Notes: generated from the sequence alone by a model not told the origin. 52,763 nucleotides of DNA from an uncultured Lachnospiraceae bacterium (GCA_947176065.1 CAMWPB010000030.1:1-52763); one strand, 5' to 3'; shown: positions 34,462 to 43,971, numbered from the stretch's first letter. Program-made: numbers and translations.

Positions 34462-34895
34462 AAAATAGCGGGTGGAATGAAATGTAAAAAGCACTTGTTA
34501 TAATATCGAATAGAGAAGCGAAAGACCCGGCGTTGGGAGAGGAAACAAGGAACGCCGGGTTCTTTTGTGTGACAGAAAGGGGAGGCGCAGAGGAAAAAAG
34601 GCCCGGCAGGTGGCGGAGGATATTTGACAGGGAGCAGATCAGGCTGGCAAGATGGCCATAAATGTGGTATGGTAAAAAGTAAGCGGGAAAAGAGCGGATT
34701 GACTAGTACAGTTGATCGGAAACCGCAAAAAACGGCGCAGAGAATTGGCAGAAGACAAAAAGCGCCTGTAATTAAAATAGGATTTAGCGAAATCTATGCG
34801 AAAATAGCTTAAAAACAGGAAAAAACCGTGGATAAGTGGGCTTTTTCCTCAAATGCTAAATCTACTTTTAGCGTTAAAGCGTTATGGAGGTAACT
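34462..34895 (+). other. 434-base gap after clpB, no gene seen
   Basis: It contains the clpB terminator and, near 34816-34880, A/T-rich hairpins (AGGAAAAA/TTTTTCCT, and GCTAAA/TTTAGC) just before the next gene. The one reading frame of 62 codons has no ribosome site and unusual composition. Confidence 0.55.
34525..34566 (+). terminator. Terminator after clpB
   Basis: A perfect 10-bp stem, ACCCGGCGTT/AACGCCGGGT, with a 16-base loop followed by tctttt. Confidence 0.8.
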
Positions 34896-36002
34896 ATGAG
34901 ATATCCGGCATTTTTACAGGAAAAGGGAACGATTGGGTTTGTGGCGCCTTCCTTCGGATGCGCGACAGAGCCTTATAAGAGCGGATTTTTGAACGCGCAG
35001 AAGAGATGGCAGGAGCAGGGATTTGGTTTACAGCCTGGCCCGAACTGTTATGTGGAGGAGGGCGTGGGAATCAGCAATACGCCAAAGAAGTGCGGGGAAG
35101 AACTGACAGATTATTACTGCGATAAAAATAGCGACTGTCTCATTTCCTGCGGGGGCGGTGAGTTGATGTGTGAGACTCTGGATTATGTGGATTTTGAGCA
35201 GATTGGGAGGGCAGATCCCAAATGGTATCTGGGATATTCGGACAACACGAATTTCACGTTCCTGCTGACGACCCTTTGTGATGTGGCGTCTGTGTACGGA
35301 CCGTGCGCGGCGGCTTTCGGAATGGAACCGTTACACCCGTCATTAAATGATGCAATGCTTCTGCTTCGCGGAAAGAAGCTTACCATGCATGGATATGATA
35401 AATGGGAACGGGAGTCATTGAAAGACGAAGCGCATCCCTACGAGCCTTATCATTTGACGGAAACATCTGTTATTAAATATTATCTGCCGGACGGCAGGAC
35501 GAATGTCGATAGTCTGCGGGGCATAGCGGAAAAGTATACAGGGAGAAAAGCCGGGGAAAATGAACTGGGAGAGGAAGCGGCTTTCTCGGGAAGGCTTCTG
35601 GGCGGCTGCATGGACTGTCTGGTCAATCTGCTTGGGACGAAGTATGACAGGGTGACAGAATTTACGGAAAAATATCGGGAGGATGGGATCATCTGGTTTC
35701 TGGAGGCATGTGACCTGAACCTGATGGGCATACGCCGCGCCATGTGGCAGATGGAACATGCCGGCTGGTTCAAATACTGCAAAGGTTTCCTGATCGGCAG
35801 GCCCAGGCTTGGAATGGGTGTGGAGGAGTTCGGCATTGACAGCTATCAGGCAGTCTGTGAGATGTTGTATCACTATCAGGTGCCGGTGCTTATGGATCTG
35901 GATATCGGTCATCTGCCGCCCGCCATGCCTCTGGTGTGCGGCAGCATGGCGAAGGTGGCCACCGACGGAAGGACATACCGGGTGGAGATGGAGCTGAAAT
36001 AG
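34896..36002 (+). CDS. S66 peptidase family protein, LD-carboxypeptidase/MccF-like
   Basis: 368 residues of the S66 serine peptidase family. It opens with GTIGFVAPSFG. The nucleophile elbow is GYSDNT (S115), with ISCGGGELM before it and FLEACD and DIGHLPP supplying the Glu and His of the Ser-Glu-His triad. Family members cut L,D peptide bonds in recycled cell-wall peptides (LdcA) or inactivate microcin C-like compounds (MccF). The GGAGG at 34886-34890 supports the ATG at 34896, not the one at 34884. The cytoplasmic location is inferred from the lack of a signal peptide. Confidence 0.87.
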   Translation: MRYPAFLQEKGTIGFVAPSFGCATEPYKSGFLNAQKRWQEQGFGLQPGPNCYVEEGVGISNTPKKCGEELTDYYCDKNSDCLISCGGGELMCETLDYVDFEQIGRADPKWYLGYSDNTNFTFLLTTLCDVASVYGPCAAAFGMEPLHPSLNDAMLLLRGKKLTMHGYDKWERESLKDEAHPYEPYHLTETSVIKYYLPDGRTNVDSLRGIAEKYTGRKAGENELGEEAAFSGRLLGGCMDCLVNLLGTKYDRVTEFTEKYREDGIIWFLEACDLNLMGIRRAMWQMEHAGWFKYCKGFLIGRPRLGMGVEEFGIDSYQAVCEMLYHYQVPVLMDLDIGHLPPAMPLVCGSMAKVATDGRTYRVEMELK

Positions 36003-36032
36003 GAAACGCATATATGGAAAGGACGGATGGAT

Positions 36033-36206
36033 ATGATACCGAAAGACCCGGTGATGTTGTTGAGTTTTATAAACTTAAAGTTGAGAGACTTTTATTCCGA
36101 TCTCGATCAGCTCTGTGATGAGCTCGATGCAGACCGTGATGAGATAGTCGAAAAACTGGCGGGAATTGATTATCATTACGACGAGGGGAAAAATCAGTTT
36201 GTCTGA
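36033..36206 (+). CDS. DUF4250 domain-containing protein
   Basis: A 57-residue protein beginning MIPKDPVMLLSFINLKLRDF, followed by an acidic stretch and YHYDEGKNQF, the full DUF4250 pattern. The family is small, cytoplasmic, of unknown function and common in Clostridia. An AAAGGA lies about 10 bases before the ATG. It overlaps the start of the next gene by 8 bases if that gene begins at TTG 36199, suggesting coupled translation. Confidence 0.82.
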   Translation: MIPKDPVMLLSFINLKLRDFYSDLDQLCDELDADRDEIVEKLAGIDYHYDEGKNQFV

Positions 36207-37911
36207 GCAAATAAAAATCACAATCGTTATACATGACGAAAAACCGAATGCCGAAAATGGCAGGAGGTCTGCCGGAGAAATGATATTGACACAGGAGTCA
36301 ACTGTGACACTGATGCCGGTTTTATTAAGAAATGGGCTGATGGACGGCAGTTTCTGTGGAGGAAGAGGAGACTGCGGGCGGTGTGTTGTTCAGTTTCTGG
36401 AGGGCGCGCCGTTCCCCACAGGACTCGAAAGAAGCCGACTGGAGCCGGAGGAGCTGCGGCAGGGTTACCGGCTGGCCTGTGTGACAAGACCGAAGACGGA
36501 CTGCACGATCAGGATTGTCAGGTCGGAGGAAAAGGAAACGCCAATTGTCACGGAAATAAATCCGCTGTCAGAAAATATTGACTTAAATAGTCAAAAAAGT
36601 AACCTGTCTGTAAATCAAAAATCATCTGCTATGAAATCAAGTTCCCCGGAAAACGCTGACAAAGAAAAAAACGTTCGTTATATAATTGCAGTAGACTTGG
36701 GAACCACCACCATTGCCATGCAGCTGAGGGATGCGGAAACGGGAAGTGTGGCTGATACCTATTGCGAAATGAATCCCCAGCGGAAATACGGTACGGATGT
36801 GCTGGCACGGATTCAGGCATCTGTCGAAGGGCAGGGGGAGGAGCTGCGCAGGCTTGTCTGCGGGGCGGTTTTAAGGGGACTCGGGCAGTTTGCAAAAAAT
36901 CTGCACGGGGAAATTCTCTGTATGTGTGTTGCCGGAAATACGGCTATGGAACATTTGCTGCTGGGATATGAGGCGGCATCTCTCGGCAGGGCGCCTTTCA
37001 TGCCGGTGGAGAAGGGGCTGCAGAAGATAACGGCTGCCCGTCTCTTTGCGGGCATGGAAAATTCGGAGGAAAGTCTGTGTGTCAGGGGCATTGGAACGGA
37101 TTTTGATTTCCCGGTCTATATCGCGCCCTGTATCAGCGCCTTTGTGGGAGGAGATATTGTGGCGGGATTGTATGCGCTGGGACTGCTCTCGCCGTGGCAT
37201 TCGGAGAGCGGTGGAACGCCGGGAAAGGCGGAAGGGACAGCGGAGCTTTCAAATGACGGGTGTTATGAAAGGATGCCCATGTCAGGAAAACAGACCGTCC
37301 TGTTTATCGATCTGGGTACCAACGGAGAGATGGCGATTACCGACGGGCGGCGTATGATCGTGACTGCCACGGCGGCAGGGCCGGCTTTTGAGGGAGACGG
37401 CACGGTGATCGGTACAGATCGGATTGCTCTCACCGCAAGGCTTTTGCAAAGAGGGATATTGGATGAGACGGGGCTTCTGGAGGAACCGTATTTTACGGAA
37501 GGCGTGCGGCTGGAGAACGGAAAAGGAGACGGGTGTTATTTTAAACAGGAGAACATTCGCAGCCTGCAGATGGCAAAGGCTGCGGTTCGTGCGGGTGTCG
37601 AGATTTTATGGGAAGAGATGGGGCGTCCTGAAATAGGAAAGGTCTGTCTGGCAGGCGGATTCGGGTACTATCTGGATGTGGAGGCGGCAGTCACCATCGG
37701 CCTTCTGCCCGCTTATATGCGCGGCAGGGTACAGGCTGTGGGAAATACGTCGCTTGCCGGAGCGTATGAGCTGGGGCGGGATTTGTCTGCTGACAGAATG
37801 GATGACGCCGGGCTGGAAGAGAGAACCGCGCTTGCGGAAAGCATCAATCTGGCTGAGCTGGAGCGGTTTGAGGGGCTTTATCTGAAATATATGAGTTTGG
37901 AGGAAAACTGA
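36199..37911 (+). CDS. 2Fe-2S and ASKHA domain protein, RACo-like corrinoid-activation type (DUF4445)
   Basis: 570 residues. The N-terminal ferredoxin-like domain has cysteines C53, C59, C62 and C94 in a CX5CX2CXnC pattern for a 2Fe-2S cluster. A low-complexity linker (about 110-160) follows, then an ASKHA-fold ATPase-like domain starting at VDLGTTT (about 165) with IDLGTNGEM further on. Such proteins (RACo) use ATP to drive reduction of inactive Co(II) corrinoid proteins. No corrinoid protein or methyltransferase gene is in the window, so its target lies elsewhere. The start is uncertain: TTG at 36199 has GAGGGG 10 bases upstream; a longer form from TTG 36166 is possible. Confidence 0.82.
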   Translation: MSEQIKITIVIHDEKPNAENGRRSAGEMILTQESTVTLMPVLLRNGLMDGSFCGGRGDCGRCVVQFLEGAPFPTGLERSRLEPEELRQGYRLACVTRPKTDCTIRIVRSEEKETPIVTEINPLSENIDLNSQKSNLSVNQKSSAMKSSSPENADKEKNVRYIIAVDLGTTTIAMQLRDAETGSVADTYCEMNPQRKYGTDVLARIQASVEGQGEELRRLVCGAVLRGLGQFAKNLHGEILCMCVAGNTAMEHLLLGYEAASLGRAPFMPVEKGLQKITAARLFAGMENSEESLCVRGIGTDFDFPVYIAPCISAFVGGDIVAGLYALGLLSPWHSESGGTPGKAEGTAELSNDGCYERMPMSGKQTVLFIDLGTNGEMAITDGRRMIVTATAAGPAFEGDGTVIGTDRIALTARLLQRGILDETGLLEEPYFTEGVRLENGKGDGCYFKQENIRSLQMAKAAVRAGVEILWEEMGRPEIGKVCLAGGFGYYLDVEAAVTIGLLPAYMRGRVQAVGNTSLAGAYELGRDLSADRMDDAGLEERTALAESINLAELERFEGLYLKYMSLEEN

Positions 37912-37920
37912 ACAGAAAGC

Positions 37921-37972
37921 GGGGTGGATTGAGGCGGTTTAAGGTTCCGTTAAGGTCGCGCCCCTTTTGTTT
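37921..37972 (+). terminator. Possible terminator after the RACo-like gene
   Basis: GGGGTG (37921-37926) can pair with CGCCCC (37959-37964) before ttttgttt. The loop is long. Confidence 0.4.
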
Positions 37973-38054
37973 TAAGAATGGCGTGTTATTCTGATTTCAT
38001 AAACAGGATGACAGCCCCGATACCGGGGACATTGGATATAAGGAGGAAGCATAC

Positions 38055-39098
38055 ATGTGGACGAGAAGTAGGTTAAAGGAAGTGGCGAAGGCGGCCCTGC
38101 ACAGGAATTATTGGAAGATTGTACTGGTGTCTGCGATTCTTGTGCTGCTGGGCTGTGAGGCGGGCGGCTTCACTTTTCACAAAACAACCTATCAGAGCGG
38201 CGGGGAAGAAAGTGTGCAGGAGATGCAAAGCGGCACTTTGCCGACCGGAAAGAAAAGCGTTGTCACGGTAAGGAAGCGCGCCGATTCGGATAAGGTGACG
38301 GTAGAGAGGATCGGCGGCGGTGAATTCTCGAGCGAAGAGGTAGAGATCAGTTTTTTTGAAGGCATGTTTATTGGTTTTGTAGCGATTATTGTTTTCCTGA
38401 TTATTTTTGCGATTGTATTGGCAGTGATTCTGATCGTGGACATCTTCCTGATCAATCCGTTTGATGTGGGCGGCAAGCGCTTTATGATTAAGAGTGTGGA
38501 GGATGTGGCGCAGGTGAAGGAGATTGCTTACGGGTTCGACCATTCTTACAAAAATATCGTCAAGGTAATGTTTCAGATGGAGCTGCGTATTTTTTTGTGG
38601 TCGCTTTTGTTTATCATACCGGGTATCATAAAGAAATATGAATATTATATGGTTCCTTACATTTTAACGGAGAATCCGGATATGGAGTACGAGGCGGCAC
38701 TGGAGATGAGCCGGGATATGATGGAAGGGCAGAAGTGGAAGACCTTTGTGCTGGGGCTGTCCTTTATTTTGTGGCACATTCTGGGGGCGGTCACGTTCGG
38801 CATCGTGGAAGTTTTATACGTGCAGCCGTACCGGAGCCTGACCTTTGCCGCACTGTACTGCCAGCTTAGAAACACGCGTCTTATGAATAACGTGAATATG
38901 CCTATATACGGGCAGGGCAGCATGAATGGGCAGTACGGCATGAACGGAGCATATGACGTAAACGGGCGGAGCAGCATGAACGGACAGTATGGCGTGAACG
39001 GGCAGAGCAGCATGAATGGGCAGTATGGCATGAACGGAGCATATGACGTGAACGGGCAGTACGGCAAAAATGGAAATGAAGACGGGCAGCGGTGGTAA
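38055..39098 (+). CDS. DUF975 family membrane protein with a repetitive Asn-Gly tail
   Basis: 347 residues with four to five membrane helices (about 21-36, 100-135, 178-200, 230-255) and blocks such as LINPFDVGGKRFMI and LLFIIPGIIKKYEYYMVPYIL that mark DUF975. The function of this family is unknown. The last 55 residues repeat MNGQYG and AYDVNGR-like units encoded by about 21-base DNA repeats (38924-39070), which looks like recent slippage expansion. AAGGAGG precedes the start. The next gene, a response regulator, begins 40 bases later. Confidence 0.8.
   Translation: MWTRSRLKEVAKAALHRNYWKIVLVSAILVLLGCEAGGFTFHKTTYQSGGEESVQEMQSGTLPTGKKSVVTVRKRADSDKVTVERIGGGEFSSEEVEISFFEGMFIGFVAIIVFLIIFAIVLAVILIVDIFLINPFDVGGKRFMIKSVEDVAQVKEIAYGFDHSYKNIVKVMFQMELRIFLWSLLFIIPGIIKKYEYYMVPYILTENPDMEYEAALEMSRDMMEGQKWKTFVLGLSFILWHILGAVTFGIVEVLYVQPYRSLTFAALYCQLRNTRLMNNVNMPIYGQGSMNGQYGMNGAYDVNGRSSMNGQYGVNGQSSMNGQYGMNGAYDVNGQYGKNGNEDGQRW
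38924..39070 (+). repeat. Degenerate coding repeats (MNGQYG units)
   Basis: Seven or so copies of a motif close to agcatgaaygggcagtay, in frame with the DUF975 gene. The blocks gcatgaacggagcatatgac occur at two places. It is coding, not a CRISPR: there are no unique spacers of even length. Confidence 0.75.
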
Positions 39099-39138
39099 CT
39101 TACAGCATCACAAACGGCTGAGAATAATGGGGAACGAA

Positions 39139-39834
39139 ATGGCTTACAGAATATTGATAGCAGATGACGAGGCGGAGATCCGGGAGATACTCCGCCTGTA
39201 TCTGGAAAAAGAGGGATATGAGATTGTGGAGGCGGCGGACGGCACGGAGGCGGTCCGGCTGATCAGAGAGGAGAAGATCGATCTGGCGCTTTTGGACATT
39301 ATGATGCCGGGCATGGATGGATATCGGGTGTTACGGAATATCAGGGAGGAAAATAATCTTCCTGTCATAATGATTTCGGCTAAGGGCAGCGACTCCGATA
39401 AAATTCTGGGGCTTGATCTGGGCGCGGATGATTATATCACGAAGCCTTTTGTTCCGCTGGAGGCGGTGGCGCGGGTGAAATCCAACCTGAGAAGGTTTTA
39501 TGCGCTGGGCGCAGGGGAAAGGCAGAAGGAACAGGGTACGGCGCTTCAGGTGGGAAATCTGCGGCTGGAGCAGGATTCCTGCCTGCTGTACCGGAACGGG
39601 GAGCGGATCGAGCTGACTTCGGTAGAATTTCGCATCATGAAGCTTTTTATGGAAAATCCGGGCAGGGTGTTTACCAAACAGCAGATTTTTGAGGCGGGCT
39701 GGGAGGAAGCCTATATGGTTTCCGATAACAATGTGATGGTTTGCATTTCGAAGCTGCGCGCCAAGCTGGAGCGCGACGGCAGGGAGTATATCCGGACGAT
39801 CAGAGGGCTGGGATACCGCATGGAAAAAGAGTGA
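39139..39834 (+). CDS. OmpR/PhoB-family response regulator
   Basis: 231 residues: a receiver domain with the acidic pocket (ADDEAE), phospho-acceptor D53 (LALLDIMMPG) and conserved Lys in YITKPF, then a winged-helix DNA-binding domain (about 135-231) ending IRGLGYRME. The ATG at 39139 is chosen for its GGGG site 6 bases upstream and the natural protein start MAYRILIADDE; longer starts overlap the previous gene. It forms a pair with the histidine kinase 13 bases downstream. Targets unknown, possibly cell envelope. Confidence 0.92.
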   Translation: MAYRILIADDEAEIREILRLYLEKEGYEIVEAADGTEAVRLIREEKIDLALLDIMMPGMDGYRVLRNIREENNLPVIMISAKGSDSDKILGLDLGADDYITKPFVPLEAVARVKSNLRRFYALGAGERQKEQGTALQVGNLRLEQDSCLLYRNGERIELTSVEFRIMKLFMENPGRVFTKQQIFEAGWEEAYMVSDNNVMVCISKLRAKLERDGREYIRTIRGLGYRMEKE

Positions 39835-39847
39835 GGCGCGGCTGGAG

Positions 39848-40987
39848 ATGAAAAAGAGCGTAAAATGGTTTCTCGTACAGCGGTTCCTGGTTATTCTGTT
39901 CTGCATCTACTGGAGTGTGGAGGCACTCAATTTTCTTTACAAGGTGGTTGTCGGCCCGGCGGTGCTTGCATTTCTGGAAAGCCAGCAGATCAATATTACG
40001 GGTACTGGCAGCATGGTGGGATGGCTGTTGCAGGCGTTATTTTATTTTTTGACAGGTTTTTTGCCGTCGGGAGTCAGGGAGTGGGTGCAGCGCCGGATTG
40101 ACGGCGCAATGGGCGGCAGCATGAGCATTCAGGTGACTTCGCCGCTTTATAGCGGTGCGTGGGGTGTGATGCTGCGTATTATGATTATCGGGGGAATTAT
40201 CGGGCTTTTGTTGCTGCGGATACTTCCCTATCTGGTGGGCGCATTCTGTTATTCCCGGGTGGTGGTCAGACAGTTTAATGAACTGCTTGCGCAGGAAGAA
40301 GCGCAAAAGCGCGCCAGGGACGAGAAGCGGAATCTGATGCTTTCGGATATTGCCCATGATATTAAAACGCCAGTCACTACAATCTGCGGATACAGCAAGG
40401 CGCTTTCCGAGGGCGTTGTGGAGGAGAAAGACAGGCAGCCCTATCTGGACGCGATTTACGCAAAGGCTATGCGTATGGACGAGCTGGTAACGCTTCTTTT
40501 TGAATATGTGAAGCTGGACAGCGAGGGTTTCAGCCTGCATAAGGAGACGGGGGATCTGGCGGAGCTTACAAGGGAGATGGTGGCGCTTCTCTATGCGGAT
40601 TTCGAGGATAGAGGGATAGAGCTTGTGCTGGAACTTGCGGAGGAGAAGACGCCTTTTGAGATGGACAGGCTGCAGCTTGGGCGGGCGGTGACCAATCTGC
40701 TCACCAACGCGGTCCGCTATGGGAAAGCGGGCGGCAGGGTTCTTATACGCCTGCAGGAGTACGAGCTGACGGTGGCGGATGAGGGGGAGCCTGTTGATCC
40801 GGCTTTTGCGGCACATATTTTCGAGCCGTTTGCAAGGGGAGACAAAGCCCGTTCTTCGAAGGGGGGCAGCGGCCTGGGGCTTGGCATCGCAAAAAAAATC
40901 GTGGAGATGCATGGCGGAAAGCTGCTTCTAAACCAGAACTTCGGGGAAGGTTACACAAAGGCTTTTCAGATCAGACTTCCCGGATAG
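39848..40987 (+). CDS. Sensor histidine kinase
   Basis: 379 residues with two membrane helices (about 10-40 and 110-138) around an outside loop of about 65 residues, then a DHp domain with phospho-acceptor H170 (DIAHDIKTP) and a HATPase domain (NLLTNAVRYG, ADEGEPVD, GGSGLGLGIAKKI). The short outside loop suggests sensing at the membrane. It is the partner of the response regulator directly upstream. Confidence 0.92.
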   Translation: MKKSVKWFLVQRFLVILFCIYWSVEALNFLYKVVVGPAVLAFLESQQINITGTGSMVGWLLQALFYFLTGFLPSGVREWVQRRIDGAMGGSMSIQVTSPLYSGAWGVMLRIMIIGGIIGLLLLRILPYLVGAFCYSRVVVRQFNELLAQEEAQKRARDEKRNLMLSDIAHDIKTPVTTICGYSKALSEGVVEEKDRQPYLDAIYAKAMRMDELVTLLFEYVKLDSEGFSLHKETGDLAELTREMVALLYADFEDRGIELVLELAEEKTPFEMDRLQLGRAVTNLLTNAVRYGKAGGRVLIRLQEYELTVADEGEPVDPAFAAHIFEPFARGDKARSSKGGSGLGLGIAKKIVEMHGGKLLLNQNFGEGYTKAFQIRLPG

Positions 40988-41018
40988 CAGTGTGAGAGGC
41001 TCTGATGGGAAATTGAAT

Positions 41019-41047
41019 TTGACGAAAACCTCCGGCATATATATGGT
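41019..41047 (+). promoter_or_regulatory. Promoter of the polysaccharide deacetylase gene
   Basis: TTGACG at 41019-41024, 17-base spacer, TATGGT at 41042-41047. Confidence 0.45.
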
Positions 41048-41076
41048 AGAGAAAAGAGGTTCGCGGGTGTTGGCTT

Positions 41077-41781
41077 TTGATAAAGGTGAGAAAAGAAACT
41101 GTGGTTGCTATTGTGCTTGCTGTTATTGTGCTTGCGTGGGGCTTAAGTATGACGGCGGGAGATGCTGGTTCTGCGGATACCGCTGAATGTGTAACGAGTG
41201 TTATGAATGAGGGGGAAGAGATGGATACTCCGAAAATAGCGATTACCTTTGATGACGGGCCGCATCCCTACTATACGGAGCAGCTTTTGGACGGGTTGAA
41301 GGAGCGGGGAGCCAAGGCCAGCTTTTTTGTGATGGGCAAGCAGGCGGAGGAATACCCGGAGCTGGTTTTACGGATGTACGAGGAAGGGCATCTGGTTGGC
41401 AATCACACCTACAGCCATGTACAGCTTGGAGAAAACAACAGGGAGGCTTTTAAGGAGGAGCTGATCAGGACGAACGAACTGCTTTCAGGCATAACGGGAG
41501 AGGAGCCGCAGTATGTGAGGCCGCCCTATGGGAGTTGGGATAAAAGCTTTGAGACGGAGCTTATGATGATTCCCGTGCTCTGGACGATCGATCCGATGGA
41601 CTGGTGCAGCAGCGACGTAAACGGAATTGTCAGGAAGGTTACCAAAAAGGCGCAGGAAAATGCTGTCATTTTAATGCATGACGAATATAAATCCACCGTG
41701 ACGGCTGCCCTTGAAATTGTGGATATTCTGCAAAAACAGGGATACGAATTTGTGACGGTAGACGAAATACTCTTTGACTGA
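41077..41781 (+). CDS. Polysaccharide deacetylase family protein
   Basis: About 234 residues: an N-terminal membrane anchor or signal (VVAIVLAVIVLAWGLSM) and a NodB homology domain. The motifs are TFDDGP (catalytic and metal Asp), NHTYSH (H-x3-H metal site), RPPYG and ILMHD. Such enzymes remove N-acetyl groups from peptidoglycan or other GlcNAc polymers outside the membrane. The start is uncertain: TTG 41077 is used, with an AAGAGG about 16 bases upstream; GTG 41086 is also possible. Confidence 0.87.
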   Translation: MIKVRKETVVAIVLAVIVLAWGLSMTAGDAGSADTAECVTSVMNEGEEMDTPKIAITFDDGPHPYYTEQLLDGLKERGAKASFFVMGKQAEEYPELVLRMYEEGHLVGNHTYSHVQLGENNREAFKEELIRTNELLSGITGEEPQYVRPPYGSWDKSFETELMMIPVLWTIDPMDWCSSDVNGIVRKVTKKAQENAVILMHDEYKSTVTAALEIVDILQKQGYEFVTVDEILFD

Positions 41782-41953
41782 CGGGCGGCAGACGGACAGA
41801 AAGGTATTGGACTTTTTCCGCATAATCGTGTAGTATAGTACAATGAGGTGATTATGCAGCACAGGATTTTTGCATCTTGCTGCAAAATCCGCATGAAAGC
41901 GTGAAAAAAAGACGGCTCAGGCAGGTCGGAAGAAAAAGGGAAAAAGGGAATAC

Positions 41954-43960
41954 ATGGGAACAACCGATAGAACGGACGAAGAGAAGACGCCCGCAAAGGA
42001 TGCGGCAAAAGAGCATAAAAAAAAGAAGAAAAAGCGCACCGTTGACAAGGAGAAGGCAGCGGAAAACAGGCGGAAAATAAAAGAGAAGAAGGCAAAGCGG
42101 AGAGCGGAGCGGGCACGGGAAAAAGGCGCCGGAAATGAAAAAAAACGGTGGATTATCGTGGCCGTCTGTGTTGTCGTGCTTGCGGCCGCCGGTGGAGCCG
42201 GAGGGTATTTTACGCAGCAGCACATGGACATGCTTGCGGCTGAGAGTGCGGCCATAGAAGCCATGGTACATACGGAGGCCATGAAGTTAGCCGAGTACAG
42301 CAAGACCCAGCACAGAAAGGACAGCGTAAGACAGAATGCCGGAAAGGACACCACGCGGGCGCTGGTGGATGCCGCCCGCTATATGATAGAGGGAATCAAA
42401 AAGCGTCCGAAGGAAGTGGAGGTCACTGCGGAGAATGCGGCTGATTTTGCCGCTATTGAAAGCTGTCTGATCAACACGGAGACAGGGAAGATAGACATAA
42501 CCATGAAGGCGAAGGATCTGGCCATCAGTGATGACGGGTACTATTATCTTTTTGAGGAAAAGGCCTATCAGACAGCGCTGGAGGGTACGGAATACATTAT
42601 CGAGGATCAGAAGGATGTGGAATTGACCTTTTCAGTCAATCTAAATTATAATACTTCAAGTTCCCGGCTTTTTTCCAAATTTGTGGTGGCGGTAAAAAAG
42701 AACGGAGGGTTTCTTGCAATCACAAGGCCCCGATACATTACCAATCCCGAGGCCATAGCCAAGTATAATCCGTCCTTTGTTGCCACATCCTCCAAGAAGG
42801 GACTGTTAGTGGACCCGGAGAAGCTGCAGAGCTCGGAGCTTGACGATCTGGGCGTGAAGCATGCGGCCTATAATATTCCCTTAAGCCGGATTCTGGGGCA
42901 CACGAGCAACGACTATTATCCTACGGTTTACTATACTTATAATGGAAGAAACTATGCCTTTAACGGGCAGATCATTGCGGAGTACGATTATATTTTCAGC
43001 AATCTTACCAACCGGGGAATCACCACGACGGCGATTGTCTTAAACGATATTTCCGCACACCCGGAGCTGATTCATCCGAAAGCGCGATCGGGCGGGCATG
43101 CGCCTTATTATGCGTTCAACGCGGCGGATGAGAGTGGGACGGAAACGATCGCGGCGGTCGCGTCCTTCCTTGCCAGCCGCTATTCCGGCACCGGGCACGG
43201 CAGGGTGATGAACTGGGTGATCGGCAATGAGATCAATGCCAGAAGCGAGTGGAATCATATCGAGCATATGAGCACGCCGGACTATGTGGATGAGTATGCC
43301 AGGGCTTTCCGTATTTTCTATAACGCTTTGTTAAGCATCAATGGCAATGCACGGGTATACATATCCTTAGACCAGCAGTGGGGCAAAAGCCTTTATTCAA
43401 AGAACGGTTACGGCTCCAAGGAGATTCTGGACGAGTTTAACAGAAACCTGAAGGCGGAGGGAAATATTGACTGGGGGCTGGCGCAGCATCCCTATAACTA
43501 TCCGCTGACCAGCGCGAAGGCATGGCAGAGCAACAGCTCCTATGTGCAGGAGAATGAGAATACGCCGGTGATCACGATCAAAAATCTGCATGTACTGACG
43601 GATTATCTGCAAAAGCCGGAGATGCTGACGGACGACGGCGAGGTGAGGCATCTGATCTTAAGCGAGATGGGTTATACTTCCTCGCAGGGACAGGAGCTGC
43701 AGGCGGCTTCCTTCGTCTATGCCTATAAGATAATTGAGGCGAACCAGTACGTGGACAGTATGCTCTTTTCCAGAGAGACGGATGCGCCCTCGGAGGTGGC
43801 GCAGGGACTGGATCTGGGCATCTGCACGCTGGGCGGCGGCAGGAAATCCATTTATGAGGCATACAAGTATGTGGATACCGCGGAGTCGGCCAGGTACACA
43901 GACTTTGCCCTGCGGGTGATCGGCATTTCAAGCTGGAATGAAGTGATTAAGAAGCATTGA
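41954..43960 (+). CDS. DUF5722 domain protein, glycosidase-like, membrane-anchored
   Basis: 668 residues. A strongly basic cytoplasmic N-terminus (about 18-60, rich in Lys, Arg and Ala) is followed by one membrane helix (about 66-90) and a large extracellular part of DUF5722 type. The C-terminal half looks like a TIM-barrel glycosidase: E426 in VIGNEINA fits the acid/base Asn-Glu pair of clan A enzymes, and E571 in LSEMGYTS fits the nucleophile. Signal-anchored display on the cell surface and action on a glycan are inference. The polybasic head may bind RNA or membrane lipid. Confidence 0.78.
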   Translation: MGTTDRTDEEKTPAKDAAKEHKKKKKKRTVDKEKAAENRRKIKEKKAKRRAERAREKGAGNEKKRWIIVAVCVVVLAAAGGAGGYFTQQHMDMLAAESAAIEAMVHTEAMKLAEYSKTQHRKDSVRQNAGKDTTRALVDAARYMIEGIKKRPKEVEVTAENAADFAAIESCLINTETGKIDITMKAKDLAISDDGYYYLFEEKAYQTALEGTEYIIEDQKDVELTFSVNLNYNTSSSRLFSKFVVAVKKNGGFLAITRPRYITNPEAIAKYNPSFVATSSKKGLLVDPEKLQSSELDDLGVKHAAYNIPLSRILGHTSNDYYPTVYYTYNGRNYAFNGQIIAEYDYIFSNLTNRGITTTAIVLNDISAHPELIHPKARSGGHAPYYAFNAADESGTETIAAVASFLASRYSGTGHGRVMNWVIGNEINARSEWNHIEHMSTPDYVDEYARAFRIFYNALLSINGNARVYISLDQQWGKSLYSKNGYGSKEILDEFNRNLKAEGNIDWGLAQHPYNYPLTSAKAWQSNSSYVQENENTPVITIKNLHVLTDYLQKPEMLTDDGEVRHLILSEMGYTSSQGQELQAASFVYAYKIIEANQYVDSMLFSRETDAPSEVAQGLDLGICTLGGGRKSIYEAYKYVDTAESARYTDFALRVIGISSWNEVIKKH

Positions 43961-43971
43961 TGAGTCAATGG

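Noticed and set aside
34624..34812. 62-codon ORF after clpB
   Set aside because: No ribosome site, low-complexity basic peptide, no family resemblance.
38924..39070. Regular repeats resembling a CRISPR array
   Set aside because: The repeats are in frame, degenerate, without unique spacers, and no cas gene is present.
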